From Methylomicrobium sp. wino1 (lineage in GTDB: Bacteria > Pseudomonadota > Gammaproteobacteria > Methylococcales > Methylomonadaceae), in the NCBI RefSeq assembly GCF_003932755.1, contig NZ_CP024202.1, positions 434,001 through 498,000 on the forward strand: a stretch of DNA of 64,000 bases, read 5' to 3'. Below the pieces are notes generated by a model. It was not told where the DNA came from, ran no database searches, and saw nothing but the letters and a program-made list of their open reading frames with translations. Made by a program: the position numbers and the translations under genes. Each line of letters begins with the position of its first letter. Within the stretch, counting starts at the first letter, position 1. This document shows, in pieces, positions 55,170 to 62,464 of the stretch.

Positions 55170-55565
55170 ATGCTGTACCCGAAACAATTCGCGATAAATG
55201 AAGCATGGGTCGTCTTTCGACTCAATGACGCACCCATCACGACCGAAGCAGATGGCGATTTCAACGTCCTCGCTCTGATGGATGCTGGTAGTTGCTATAT
55301 TGTCGCCAACCAATTCGTTCCAACTAGTAGGCTCGGCCCATCGAAAGAACAAGCAGCGGAGTTGATAGAACAAGGACGTTCACAGAAAAATCAGTTGCCG
55401 AAGAAGCTGTACATTCCTACAGTACTAGACGTGCCGGGCCTGGTCGAAGAAGCCGACCGCGTGGGTATTGAAATAGTACGCGTCGCCGAAAGCGATTTAG
55501 AAGTGTATACAAGAGAGGCCCGGGAAGGCTTTAGCGAATACATTGGTAGAGATGCATTGCATTGA
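55170..55565 (+). CDS. Cassette-type hypothetical protein
   Basis: 131 residues from the ATG at 55170 (AGGA about 15 bases upstream); the frame opens 18 codons earlier inside the attC-like hairpin. The text begins MLYPKQFAINEAWVVFRLND and includes DFNVLALMDAGSCYIVANQF and KLYIPTVLDVPGLVEEADRVG. I do not recognise a family. Compact soluble protein, no signal peptide. The attC-like site at 55602 lies 36 bases after the stop, as expected for an integron cassette. Confidence 0.65.
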   Translation: MLYPKQFAINEAWVVFRLNDAPITTEADGDFNVLALMDAGSCYIVANQFVPTSRLGPSKEQAAELIEQGRSQKNQLPKKLYIPTVLDVPGLVEEADRVGIEIVRVAESDLEVYTREAREGFSEYIGRDALH

Positions 55566-55601
55566 ATAGTGGCGCGCGGAAAGCACAATGACGATACTGC
55601 C

Positions 55602-55647
55602 GCCTAACCATCGGTTGGAACCGGACGCGTTACAGCGGGCGTTATGC
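55602..55647 (+). repeat. attC-like recombination site
   Basis: Starts GCCTAAC (RYYYAAC) and ends GTTATGC (close to GTTRRRY); the ends pair as in attC sites. The inside has GGTTGGAACCGGACGC and GCGGGC, similar in order to class 1 integron attC arms but shorter. It lies between two cassette-type genes on the plus strand. Confidence 0.6.
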
Positions 55648-55673
55648 TAGCTAGTGGAGGCTAAGAAAAAATC

Positions 55674-56121
55674 ATGAAAGATGTAAAAAAGGTGTTTCAC
55701 AACTTTCGGCTTTGAACAAAGTTTGAGGAATTCAAAGTGGTTTGACGATGGCTGGGAGGTATATAATCGTGGTCCTTATCTCCACCTCTATAAAGAGAAC
55801 AGGCATAACCATAACCAGGGCGGAGTCCATTTTGAAACCTATATTGAAAAACCCCAGATACAGAAAAAAGAATTCCCTGTTCACCTACATGCAGAAGAGG
55901 ACTGTCCACAACAGCAGAGGTTTATTCAAGAGCTTCTAACGCTAGAAGCTGATCGAATAAATAGCTGGAAGGGCTATAGCGTGATCGGTAAGGGAAATAA
56001 CATATGTTCTCGGTTCCTACCTCTTAATTTTAAAAATCTAGAGCAACGTCTTCTCGAAGAGTTCAACAGGCTTCGGCAACTCGAGGCCAGTATAGATAAG
56101 GTATTAGGTCGAGTTGAGTGA
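55674..56121 (+). pseudogene. Cassette-type hypothetical gene, probably frameshifted
   Basis: An ATG at 55674 after GGAGG gives MKDVKK, then the frame stops after 13 codons. The frame that follows the run of six A (55685-55690) with one base removed reads CFTTFGFEQSLRNSKWFDDG and runs to 56121: YLHLYKENRHNHNQGGVHFET, then a helical C terminus with LEQRLLEEFNRLRQLEASIDKVL. No family recognised. It starts right after the attC-like site, so it fits the cassette pattern. The upstream frame assignment is an inference. Confidence 0.5.
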
Positions 56122-56571
56122 TAAAACATTGAAAGTGAACAAAGAAAACTCCTTGTATCGATGTCTGTAAATTCTCCGGCCCTAGCGGGTGGTGCGTTGG
56201 GTGTGGTTGCGCTCAAGAAGAATCCCGGCAATGGAAAAAGATGAAGCCATATGCAAAACAAGCACTCCTAAAATCGCTTAAAAAAAGACTGTCCCAAATG
56301 AACGTTGCCAAATAGAATAACAAATCGTTACAACCTGACAATTTTCCCCTACGCTCCAAAACGCAGGTGAACTCAACTGTTGAACTTTCCTTCATTGTCG
56401 GTTTAGGTGCGTGGCTAGATGTCTCTGAATGACAGCTTTACGAGGAAGAACAGCCACCCATACCAAACCGGTGTCTGTCTCTTGATGGCCGATCTTCCCA
56501 AATTGGTCGATTTGAGCCAATGTTGGCTATGGGGAAATGTATTAACGTATTGTTTCTATTGTGATAGAGCT
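56122..56571. other. Gene-free spacer with a direct-repeat copy
   Basis: 450 bases. A possible core GTTGGGT (GTTRRRY type) lies near 56196. The 111-bp direct repeat copy 1 occupies 56382-56492. Otherwise I see no gene; the short antisense frames look random. Confidence 0.4.
56382..56492. repeat. 111-bp direct repeat, copy 1
   Basis: Begins GAACTTTCCTTCATTGTCGG and ends CTCTTGATGGCCGA. The second copy, about 95 percent the same by eye, is at 59301-59411 in the same orientation. The two enclose 2.8 kb with RES-Xre, an integrase fragment, a MazF-like gene and HicBA. Confidence 0.85.
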
Positions 56572-57024
56572 TTACTGAAATAATCGCTTATCCCAAATGA
56601 CTGTTTTAGGCTCTGAAACTATGAACTTATTGGCATCAGGATGAAGCGGGTTAATGAGGGCGTTTTGGTCTAATCTGGCAATAACTGATGGGACAATTAA
56701 TATTGCAGTCCGTGCTTGGTTTAGCCATTGGTCGCCAAATGCCCTGGCCGGGGCGTTGTTTTCAGAATCCCAACCCTCTGGGAGCTGGTTCTCCTCAACG
56801 ATTTCTACCGAAACACTGCCGGGTACGTCTACGATGACATACTGGTGGGTTTCAGGAATACGGCCGGTGTTGGCATGTGCCAGAATTTCTAACATGGCGC
56901 AAGAGTATGACAACGAACCATAAATAACCGGCTTGCCTGGGCTATTCCATCGTCCGCCAATGAATGCAGCGCCTGTCCCGTCCCAAATAGGATGGCGCCC
57001 GTCCGCAATCCGGTAAATCTTCAC
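56572..57024 (-). CDS. RES-domain toxin (NAD+-degrading type)
   Basis: 150 residues of the RES family: MKIYRIADGRHPIWDGTGAAFIGGRWNSPG holds the conserved R, G and RWN positions, YGSLSYSCAMLEILAH the conserved S and E, and the end has LNPLHPDANKF-like INPLHPDANKF. Known members (e.g. MbcT) deplete NAD+ by phosphorolysis. The gene starts within the last base of the Xre-type antitoxin gene, the standard order for this class. No damage seen, so the module may work. Confidence 0.88.
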   Translation of the reverse strand: MKIYRIADGRHPIWDGTGAAFIGGRWNSPGKPVIYGSLSYSCAMLEILAHANTGRIPETHQYVIVDVPGSVSVEIVEENQLPEGWDSENNAPARAFGDQWLNQARTAILIVPSVIARLDQNALINPLHPDANKFIVSEPKTVIWDKRLFQ

Positions 57025-57452
57025 TAAGCCGCAATACCGTAATACAAACGCCAGAGCAATTCTTCGACCCGACGGGCTCCTATTTCGGTCATCGAAACCT
57101 CAAGGGGAGCTCGATTTTGCAGCATTGGATGAGGCTTATGCAGAAATTCCCTGGCATCGTCTTCCGAGTTCCAAACGTACTGAGCAGTCGCATAGATTCT
57201 GGCCAAGCGTTCAGTTCGTTCGGATTCTTGGGCGCTTAATCTATCCCGGCGGCGCTTATAAGTCGCCTCGGGGACAATCCGATACAGCAGTTGTTTGCGC
57301 TCTTCCGTGTTGAGGCCAATAGTGTCTACAATAGTTTTCAAGGCCTGTTTGGGCAAGCCGTGTGATACCAGGGCATCCAACTCGGCAAAAGAATGGGGTA
57401 CTGGTTTCAGCGACATGAATGAAGCTATTTTTTCTGGGGTTACTAGAACCAT
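57024..57452 (-). CDS. Xre/DUF2384-type antitoxin of the RES toxin
   Basis: 142 residues. The N-terminal half has a helical DNA-binding-like part with HGLPKQALKTIVDTIGL and RIVPEATYKRRRDRLSAQESERTERLARI; the C-terminal half is the MbcA/ParS-like DUF2384 domain with AREFLHKPHPMLQNRAPLEVSMTEIGARRVEELLWRLYYG. It neutralises the RES protein and should repress its own promoter. Shares one base with the toxin start. Confidence 0.88.
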   Translation of the reverse strand: MVLVTPEKIASFMSLKPVPHSFAELDALVSHGLPKQALKTIVDTIGLNTEERKQLLYRIVPEATYKRRRDRLSAQESERTERLARIYATAQYVWNSEDDAREFLHKPHPMLQNRAPLEVSMTEIGARRVEELLWRLYYGIAA

Positions 57453-57466
57453 CTTGAAACATTAAA

Positions 57467-57503
57467 GTATCATTTGATTAATTTATAGTGTCTCATATGA
57501 TAC
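57467..57503 (-). promoter_or_regulatory. Candidate operator of the RES-Xre operon
   Basis: GTATCAT and ATGATAC form an inverted pair centred about 33 bases before the antitoxin ATG, in an AT-rich promoter-like stretch. Its place fits autoregulation by the antitoxin. Prediction only. Confidence 0.4.
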
Positions 57504-57601
57504 CTTTTGTCAATTTTTGGATAACACCGACAAGCTATGCCGAATCATTTTAAAAAGGGTATCACAATGCGGCCGCTAAAGGGCGTCCGCATCCGGGTCA
57601 A

Positions 57602-57934
57602 TCAAACCTCCATAGGCTCTGCCATTACCATGGCATCGTCGACTTCTACGCCTAAGTATCGTTCTGTACCTTCCAGTTTGATGTGGTTTAACAGCAATTC
57701 TTCCGCGCGAGGGTTCTTGGTCTGGGGATAAATGAGTGAGGCCTTGGTGCGCCGGAAAGAATGCGTGCCATGATCAGCAGGATTTAGGCCTAAATGAGTT
57801 TTAAGCGTATCCCAGACCATCCCCGGGTCTACCCCCAAATACTCGTGAGCCAAAACTAATGACAATGCGGCCTGCTCGTCTTTGTGCTTTTGGGAAATTG
57901 ACATCGTTGTTTTCCCCTTTAATTTTTTCTGCAT
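57602..57934 (-). pseudogene. Tyrosine-integrase C-terminal fragment joined to a HepT-like stretch
   Basis: 110 codons. The second half, GLNPADHGTHSFRRTKASLIY...LLLNHIKLEGTERYLGVEVDDAM, is the C terminus of an integrase with HxxR and the nucleophilic tyrosine (RYLG). The first half, AALSLVLAHEYLGVDPGMVWDTL, resembles the C-terminal part of HepT/MNT-type toxins instead. The join looks like a recombination scar. Not expected to be an active recombinase. Confidence 0.6.
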
Positions 57935-57975
57935 CTACGATGCGAATGTGTCGTCACCGAGGAATATCTTATTCG

Positions 57976-58359
57976 TTAACCGCCGATAATATCATTCAAA
58001 CCTTCGATTACATGCGCAAGCTCATCCGGTGCGAGACTCCCAATCTTCTTGCCGATACGCTCAGTTGATAGTGTACGAATCTGACTGATTTTCACCCATG
58101 AACGCTTCGGCAGCTTTGAACCAAGAACTTCGTGCGTAAGCGGAAAGCCCGCTTTCTGCTCTTGGCTTGTAAGTGCCATCGCTATGACAGTGCCAGAGCG
58201 CTCGTTGAATATATCTTGGCTTAGGATAAGGACCGGGTGCTCGCCCAAACAGGGTGAACTTTGGCGGAACCAAAACAAGAATGCCATAGAAGCATACAAT
58301 CGGCTGTTGAAGAAGATGGCACATTTAGCGACGACCTGAGAACCACGAATGAAAGTCAA
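57976..58359 (-). pseudogene. MazF/PemK-like toxin gene with aberrant 5' end
   Basis: The C-terminal 90 residues are clearly MazF/PemK: HPVLILSQDIFNERSGTVIAMALTSQ, then GFPLTHEVLGSKLPKRSWVKISQIRTLSTERIGKKIG. The first 38 residues do not give the usual start (a GDI/V-type strand and a P-rich loop), and other frames there do not restore it cleanly. MazF toxins cut mRNA. No antitoxin gene is upstream. So a 5'-decayed toxin is more likely than a working one. Confidence 0.6.
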
Positions 58360-58497
58360 CAGTGTTTTGTCACTAGTTTTTTGGGCGGTTGCTGCGTGAC
58401 TTTTACAGTAAATACGGTACTCTGGTTATGGACAAAATTAATCTGATATTGATCTTTAGCGGGACCGAGAAGCGGGATGCTGGAGTGATTCCAGATG

Positions 58498-58728
58498 GTA
58501 AACCCAACATACGAAAAAACTCCATTTGTAGTTAGGCTATATACACTGCCTGTATTAAGAGAACGCAGGATAAATGATGCTGTGTCAATCCGATAGGTAG
58601 TTGAAATAATTGGGGTCGGATACAAATTAAGTTGGAAAGCCGAATCGGAAAAATTGAAATCTCTGCGGGACACAGGAACAATTTCACGCGAAGAGTTCAA
58701 AAAGCGCAAGGCCGAAATGTTCAGATAA
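58498..58728 (+). pseudogene. Remnant with a SHOCT-type C terminus
   Basis: The frame ending at TAA 58726-58728 gives SEKLKSLRDTGTISREEFKKRKAEMF, which has the form of a SHOCT oligomerisation tail. Upstream the same frame (NPTYEKTPFVVRLYTLPVL) is broken by a TAG near 58594. GGGGTCGGATACAAATT between the two is a common transposon-end phrase. I read it as debris. A reverse-strand frame of 117 codons covers the same bases but has no recognisable content. Confidence 0.35.
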
Positions 58729-58826
58729 TATGCTGTTAAGGTAAAGGACGTTGGGGGTAGAATGAGCTTGCGAACCCCAACGTTTTCAACTGGGGCAATC
58801 TTTTTTCAAGCATAGGAATAATTTCC

Positions 58827-59048
58827 ATGATTTTAAATGCCGTTATCGAAAAAGACGAATTTGGTTATTTTGCCCAAATTCCTGAATTAAAAGGCTGCGT
58901 TACGCAAGGCAATACTTATGAAGAAGTGCTTTTGAATATTCAAGAGGCTGCTGAACTATATTTGGAAAGCCTTAAAACGGAAGAGTTACATGCGCTTCAA
59001 AAGCGCAAGGTAATCATATCCCCTATAGAAGTAGCTATCCATGCCTGA
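58827..59048 (+). CDS. hicB: HicB-family antitoxin
   Basis: 73 residues with the HicB fold: MILNAVIEKDEFGYFAQIPELKGCVTQG and TYEEVLLNIQEAAELYLESL. It is the short form without a clear C-terminal DNA-binding domain. The gene overlaps hicA by eight bases. HicB masks HicA, a ribosome-independent mRNA interferase. The order hicB-hicA is the reverse of the classical hicAB but is common. Confidence 0.88.
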   Translation: MILNAVIEKDEFGYFAQIPELKGCVTQGNTYEEVLLNIQEAAELYLESLKTEELHALQKRKVIISPIEVAIHA

Positions 59049-59250
59049 ATATCCAAGGCTTACCGCAAAAGAAGCAGAGAAGCTTCTTCTCCGTAGTGGG
59101 TTTATTTTAGATCGCCAAAAAGGCAGCCATCGAATTTATGTCAAGAAAACTTATCGAATGGTTTTGCCCAGTCATGCCGGAGAAATATTACATCCAAAAA
59201 TCATCAAACAGCTTTTTGACGTCATTCATGAAGCTGAGGACAAAGCCTAA
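59041..59250 (+). CDS. hicA: HicA-family mRNA interferase toxin
   Basis: 69 residues: LTAKEAEKLLLRSGFILDRQKGSHRIYVK holds the catalytic histidine in GSHRIY, and VLPSHAGEILHPKIIKQLFD follows, typical of the dsRBD-like HicA fold. Complete. Its stop codon TAA lies inside GCCTAAC, the left core of an attC-like site, as is usual for the last gene of an integron cassette. Confidence 0.88.
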   Translation: MPEYPRLTAKEAEKLLLRSGFILDRQKGSHRIYVKKTYRMVLPSHAGEILHPKIIKQLFDVIHEAEDKA

Positions 59251-59303
59251 CTCAACGCTCCAGCCGACTCCGCTAACGCTGCGCGGGTGAGCTTTGCGTA
59301 GAA
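59245..59303 (+). repeat. attC-like site after hicA, right core lost
   Basis: GCCTAAC at 59245-59251, then CGCTCCAGCC and GGGTGAGCTTTGCG can pair around CGACTCCGCTAACGCTGC. The expected GTTRRRY at the right is replaced by GTAGAAC, exactly where the 111-bp direct repeat starts. So the site seems cut by that insertion or by a recombination. Confidence 0.6.
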
Positions 59304-59411
59304 CTTTCCTTCATTGTCGGTTTAGGTGCGTGGCTAGATGTCTCTGAATGACAGCTTTACAAGGACGACCAGCCACCCATACGAAACCGGTGTCTGTCTC
59401 TTGATGGCCGA
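59301..59411. repeat. 111-bp direct repeat, copy 2
   Basis: Same orientation and length as 56382-56492, with a few substitutions (for example AAGGACGACC for GAGGAAGAAC). It joins the attC-like site to the ICE remnant. Confidence 0.85.
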
Positions 59412-59539
59412 AATTTCCAGTCCAAAGTCCAGGGAAATTCGAATTTTTGAGTATCCGCTTACGATAATATCATCTGCGGAATTCTACCAAAACCAAAGCC
59501 GGAAGCGGATGGATTGAGGATCGTTGAATTCAATACGTA

Positions 59540-59924
59540 TCACAGCATAAAAATAAACAATAACAGCATCATTAACGCAGTGGCTCGAATGATAGTGGAC
59601 TGCATTGCCATGATCGAGATACTGTTTTCGCCCCACATTTTGAATTGGCTCCAGCTTACAAAGGCGATCCATAAAAACAGTAGGATTGCGATAATCGACT
59701 GTATCGTAATTTTCAGATCTTGATAGCTGACGCCGCCGGCGCTGTTTGTGAATGCAGTCGAAGGGTTTATCAACGGTTGCCAGACAGTGAGGGTTGGCGG
59801 TTGAACGCTATTATTCCCACCCCCCGGACTAAAGGGACCGGCACTGCCTCCGGTGGTAACATTGCCGGTAATCGGTGCCAGGTTATAACCATTAAACACC
59901 GAAATGTAATGAGTAATGGCGGTG
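59540..59924 (-). pseudogene. ICE membrane protein of the TIGR03758/DUF3262 type, truncated by IS21
   Basis: The C-terminal 65 residues (SYQDLKITIQSIIAILLFLWIAFVSWSQFKMWG and a second hydrophobic helix) have the two-helix pattern of this conjugative-element family, a small part of the type IV secretion locus. Before it is a Gly/Asn/Pro-rich stretch. A GTG at 59899 could start it, but the frame stays open to about 59924, where the IS21 end begins, so the true start was probably lost. Same strand as the other ICE remnant at 52.8 kb. Confidence 0.6.
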
Positions 59925-60020
59925 TGTTAACGCCGACATAAACCCGCAACTATTTGCCGCAGGATAAAATCAAAAAAATACGGCGGACGGCACATCTTCA
60001 AAGCATTATAAAACGCCCCG

Positions 60021-60212
60021 CTAAAACGGGATCTCATCATTGAAATCGCACTCCTCATATTCCGCCTGTTGTTCATCCTGTATTGTTTTGTACATGTCCA
60101 GGATATCCTCACCATAACGTTGCCAAATGGCTTCTTTCAAATCATCGAGGAACTGATAGACGCAATCGGCCTCTTCCGGTGTCCAATGGGTGGTGATTTT
60201 CAGTATTTCCAT
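60021..60212 (-). CDS. Small accessory protein of the IS21 element
   Basis: 63 residues, MEILKITTHWTPEEADCVYQF then LDDLKEAIWQRYGEDILDMYKTI and an acidic end. I recall similar THWTPEEA...FLDDLRE proteins beside istB in other IS21-type elements, role unknown. It overlaps istB by 13 bases, so it is part of the element's operon. Confidence 0.7.
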   Translation of the reverse strand: MEILKITTHWTPEEADCVYQFLDDLKEAIWQRYGEDILDMYKTIQDEQQAEYEECDFNDEIPF

Positions 60213-60967
60213 TGGGCGGCCCCTTGTTGTCTGCGGCGTCGTTCCGTCGCTTGTTCTTTGGCCTCTTTCATGCGATACGATTGTCCCTCGATCGCGATGA
60301 TCTCACTGTGATGAACCAACCGGTCAACCAGAGAGACGACACAAGCGGCATTGGGAAAGACGTCGTTCCATTCGGCGAACGGGCGATTGGTAGTGACCAG
60401 CGTTGACCGTTGTTCATAGCGTTGATTGACGATTTCAAACAGCAGATCCGCGTGGCGGTTGCTGTAGGAGAGATAGCCGACTTCATCGATGATTAACAAA
60501 GCCGGTTTGGCGTAGTGCTTGATTCTTCGCCGCAGTGCGTTGTCGCTGTCCAGGGCGGCCAGGTCATTGAGCATGTTGGCGGCCGTTGTGAACAAGACCG
60601 TATGGCCGTGCATCACCGCTTGATAACCGAGGTTTTGCGCCAGGGTTGATTTGCCCACGCCGTTACCGCCCAGTAGGATGATATTATTGGCGCCGGTTAA
60701 AAAATCCAAGTGCATTAACGCATGGATCGCGTTTTGATCTATTTTATCCGGCCACTGCCAATCGAATTCGGTTAAGGGTTTAAAGCGTCCCAGTTTAGCG
60801 TGACTTAAACGGCGCTCCAGGGAACGTTGTTTTCGCTCTTGCCGTTCCCAGTTTAATAGGGTTTCCAGCCAGGGATACTGTGCTTGCGTCAGTTCATGCC
60901 AATGCGCCTGCACGCCATGAAGCTTGAGCTCAATCGCTTGTTGCTTGAGTTGGTCGGCATCAATCAT
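60200..60967 (-). CDS. istB: IS21 transposition helper ATPase IstB
   Basis: 255 residues. DnaC-like AAA+ ATPase: Walker A LLGGNGVGKSTLAQNL near 100, Walker B LLIIDEVGYLSYS near 155, sensor TTNRPFAEW near 190. The N-terminal helices (QAIELKLHGVQAHW) contact IstA. It assembles on target DNA and stimulates the transposase. Intact and coupled to the end of istA by overlap. Without an intact istA it cannot move the element. Confidence 0.95.
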   Translation of the reverse strand: MIDADQLKQQAIELKLHGVQAHWHELTQAQYPWLETLLNWERQERKQRSLERRLSHAKLGRFKPLTEFDWQWPDKIDQNAIHALMHLDFLTGANNIILLGGNGVGKSTLAQNLGYQAVMHGHTVLFTTAANMLNDLAALDSDNALRRRIKHYAKPALLIIDEVGYLSYSNRHADLLFEIVNQRYEQRSTLVTTNRPFAEWNDVFPNAACVVSLVDRLVHHSEIIAIEGQSYRMKEAKEQATERRRRQQGAAQWKY

Positions 60968-62324
60968 GGTTTTCCTCCTTGGTTATCGCTGTTATAGCGT
61001 TCTCTGGCTCTGGTTCTTTCTTTTGCGCTTTCTTTTTCTTCTTCTCCTTGTCCTTGTCCTGCTCTGTTTCGCTGTCATTGACCGGGCCGTCCTCATGACT
61101 GGGATTGAGTTGGTCATAGTCAGCCAGGTTGACCGCTTTGACGCAGTACGGCTTGACTTTATCGGGTACCGCGACAGCCAGGGGCGGCGGTTGCCGTTTT
61201 TCATCACGCCGGCGTTCCAGGATTTGTTGCACCGCTTGCGGGTAGGGCGATTGCTGTTTGAGCGCTTCGTCGAGCGCGCTGTGCAATTCGTCCCGTGCTG
61301 AAAATCTTGGAAACGGAGCGCCAGCGAAGTGAAGATTTTTAGTCCCCGATAGCCGTAGCGCCGGGTGTTTTGCCGGAGTCTGCGCGAATAGCGCGGGCGG
61401 AGGCAAAATACAAGGCATCGCGACACGGCGTAAAGCCATTTGTGGGAGTGCTACGGAGCCGCATCGAGTTTACGATGATGTGGCGTAGTGGCACGGACGC
61501 AGGGCGAATCGGGGCCGCCGAAGGCAATAATCGCCAAGTCATTTTTCGCTGCTGAAATCGGACGGACCCCATTTCAACTTTCGCGAAAAATCTTGGCGCG
61601 CTTGGCCATAATCATCCAATAGCTGGTTCAGTAAGCGGAGGGTGGTGGTTAACACATGGCCCCGTTGGATGGCTTGCTGCAGAAAAAGGGGAATATGCGC
61701 GGAAGCGGCGCTTAAGCGGTCTTGCCCGCGGTGCTGCTTGGCGTTGGTTTTTTGCAGCCATAAGGCATTAATATGGTTTTCATCTTCGATTTGCTTAGCC
61801 TTATCGAAACTGCGCCGGTGTTCAGCAATCATGTGTTCGCCATCTAGGATGCAGAGCTGCTTAAGATCGGCGATCACCGTCAGCGGTTTTTGTACGTGCT
61901 GATGCGGAATCGAGTAGTCATTCAAATCAAAGCGGATATAAGGCGTCTTTCGGGCCGTGACCTGTGTCCTTTCACGGGTATCAAACGGGTTATCCGGCAG
62001 ACTGAGCAAACTCGGCTGTTCCTGATGAAAAGCCTCCTGCACCGTCAGTTCGGTATTTTCCGGGCAGCGCCGCTCGCCGCTAATGCCCTGACACCATTGA
62101 TCGGCCTGCTGATTCAGTTCTTCGAGTGTTTGAAAATGTCGCGCGGCAAAAAAGTTATCCCGGATATAACGAATCGCTCGCTCCACACGGCCTTTTTCAT
62201 TGCCGCGCGCGACGGCGACCGGGCGTGGCTCAAAGCGATAATGCGCGGATAAGGCCAGCAACGTGGGATGAAAACGGATAGCGTCGCCTTGGCGTTCCAG
62301 CACGGCCGACTTGAGATTGTCATA
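60960..62324 (-). pseudogene. istA: IS21 transposase IstA, 5' half cut off and interrupted
   Basis: From about 62324 the frame reads YDNLKSAVLERQGDAIRFHP and RGNEKGRVERAIRYIRDNFF, the last third of the DDE domain, then the C-terminal domain to LLDDYGQARQDF near 61590. Here an insertion of about 286 bp breaks it. The frame then resumes with SARDELHSALDEALKQQ and QILERRRDEKRQPPPL and ends with a Lys/Glu-rich tail. If the insertion and one duplication are removed the two parts join in frame. The N-terminal HTH and first catalytic aspartate are absent. Confidence 0.88.
61301..61596. mobile_element. About 286-bp insertion in istA with target duplication
   Basis: AAAATCTTGG occurs at both borders (61301-61310 and 61587-61596). 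With one copy removed istA is restored in frame (QDFSARDEL), so this is a real insertion. Its body has no complete ORF; it includes GGGGTCCG near one end. No clear long terminal inverted repeat, so the family is unknown. Confidence 0.75.
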
Positions 62325-62464
62325 GTTATGTGGCGTAAATCGTTATGTGCCCCTACACTGCCGAACCCTTGCCAGACGTGGTAAACCCAGTAAATTAGTT
62401 AACATAATGCTTTGAAGAACGCACAAAATAAATCTCCACTGTCTTTAATTGAATGGAGGTTGTC

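Larger units (their letters stand above)
59925..62324 (-). mobile_element. IS21-family element, incomplete in this window
   Basis: The right-to-left order istA, istB, small ORF is that of IS21. A probable end is TGTTAACGCCGACATAAACC at 59925, close to IS21-type terminal sequences. The other end is missing here because istA is cut at about 62324 by a RIT element. The rest of istA should resume beyond the far end of that element, outside the window. Confidence 0.7.

Noticed and set aside
58356-58709. 117-codon minus-strand ORF upstream of the MazF-like gene
   Set aside because: No recognisable domain; part of it is the translation of a transposon-end phrase, and the opposite strand has a SHOCT-like tail.
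59927-60115. 62-codon minus-strand ORF near the IS21 end
   Set aside because: It overlaps the small IS21 accessory gene out of frame and runs into the element's terminal repeats.
61339-61572. 77-codon minus-strand frame inside istA
   Set aside because: It lies wholly in the 286-bp insertion and has no ribosome site or known domain.
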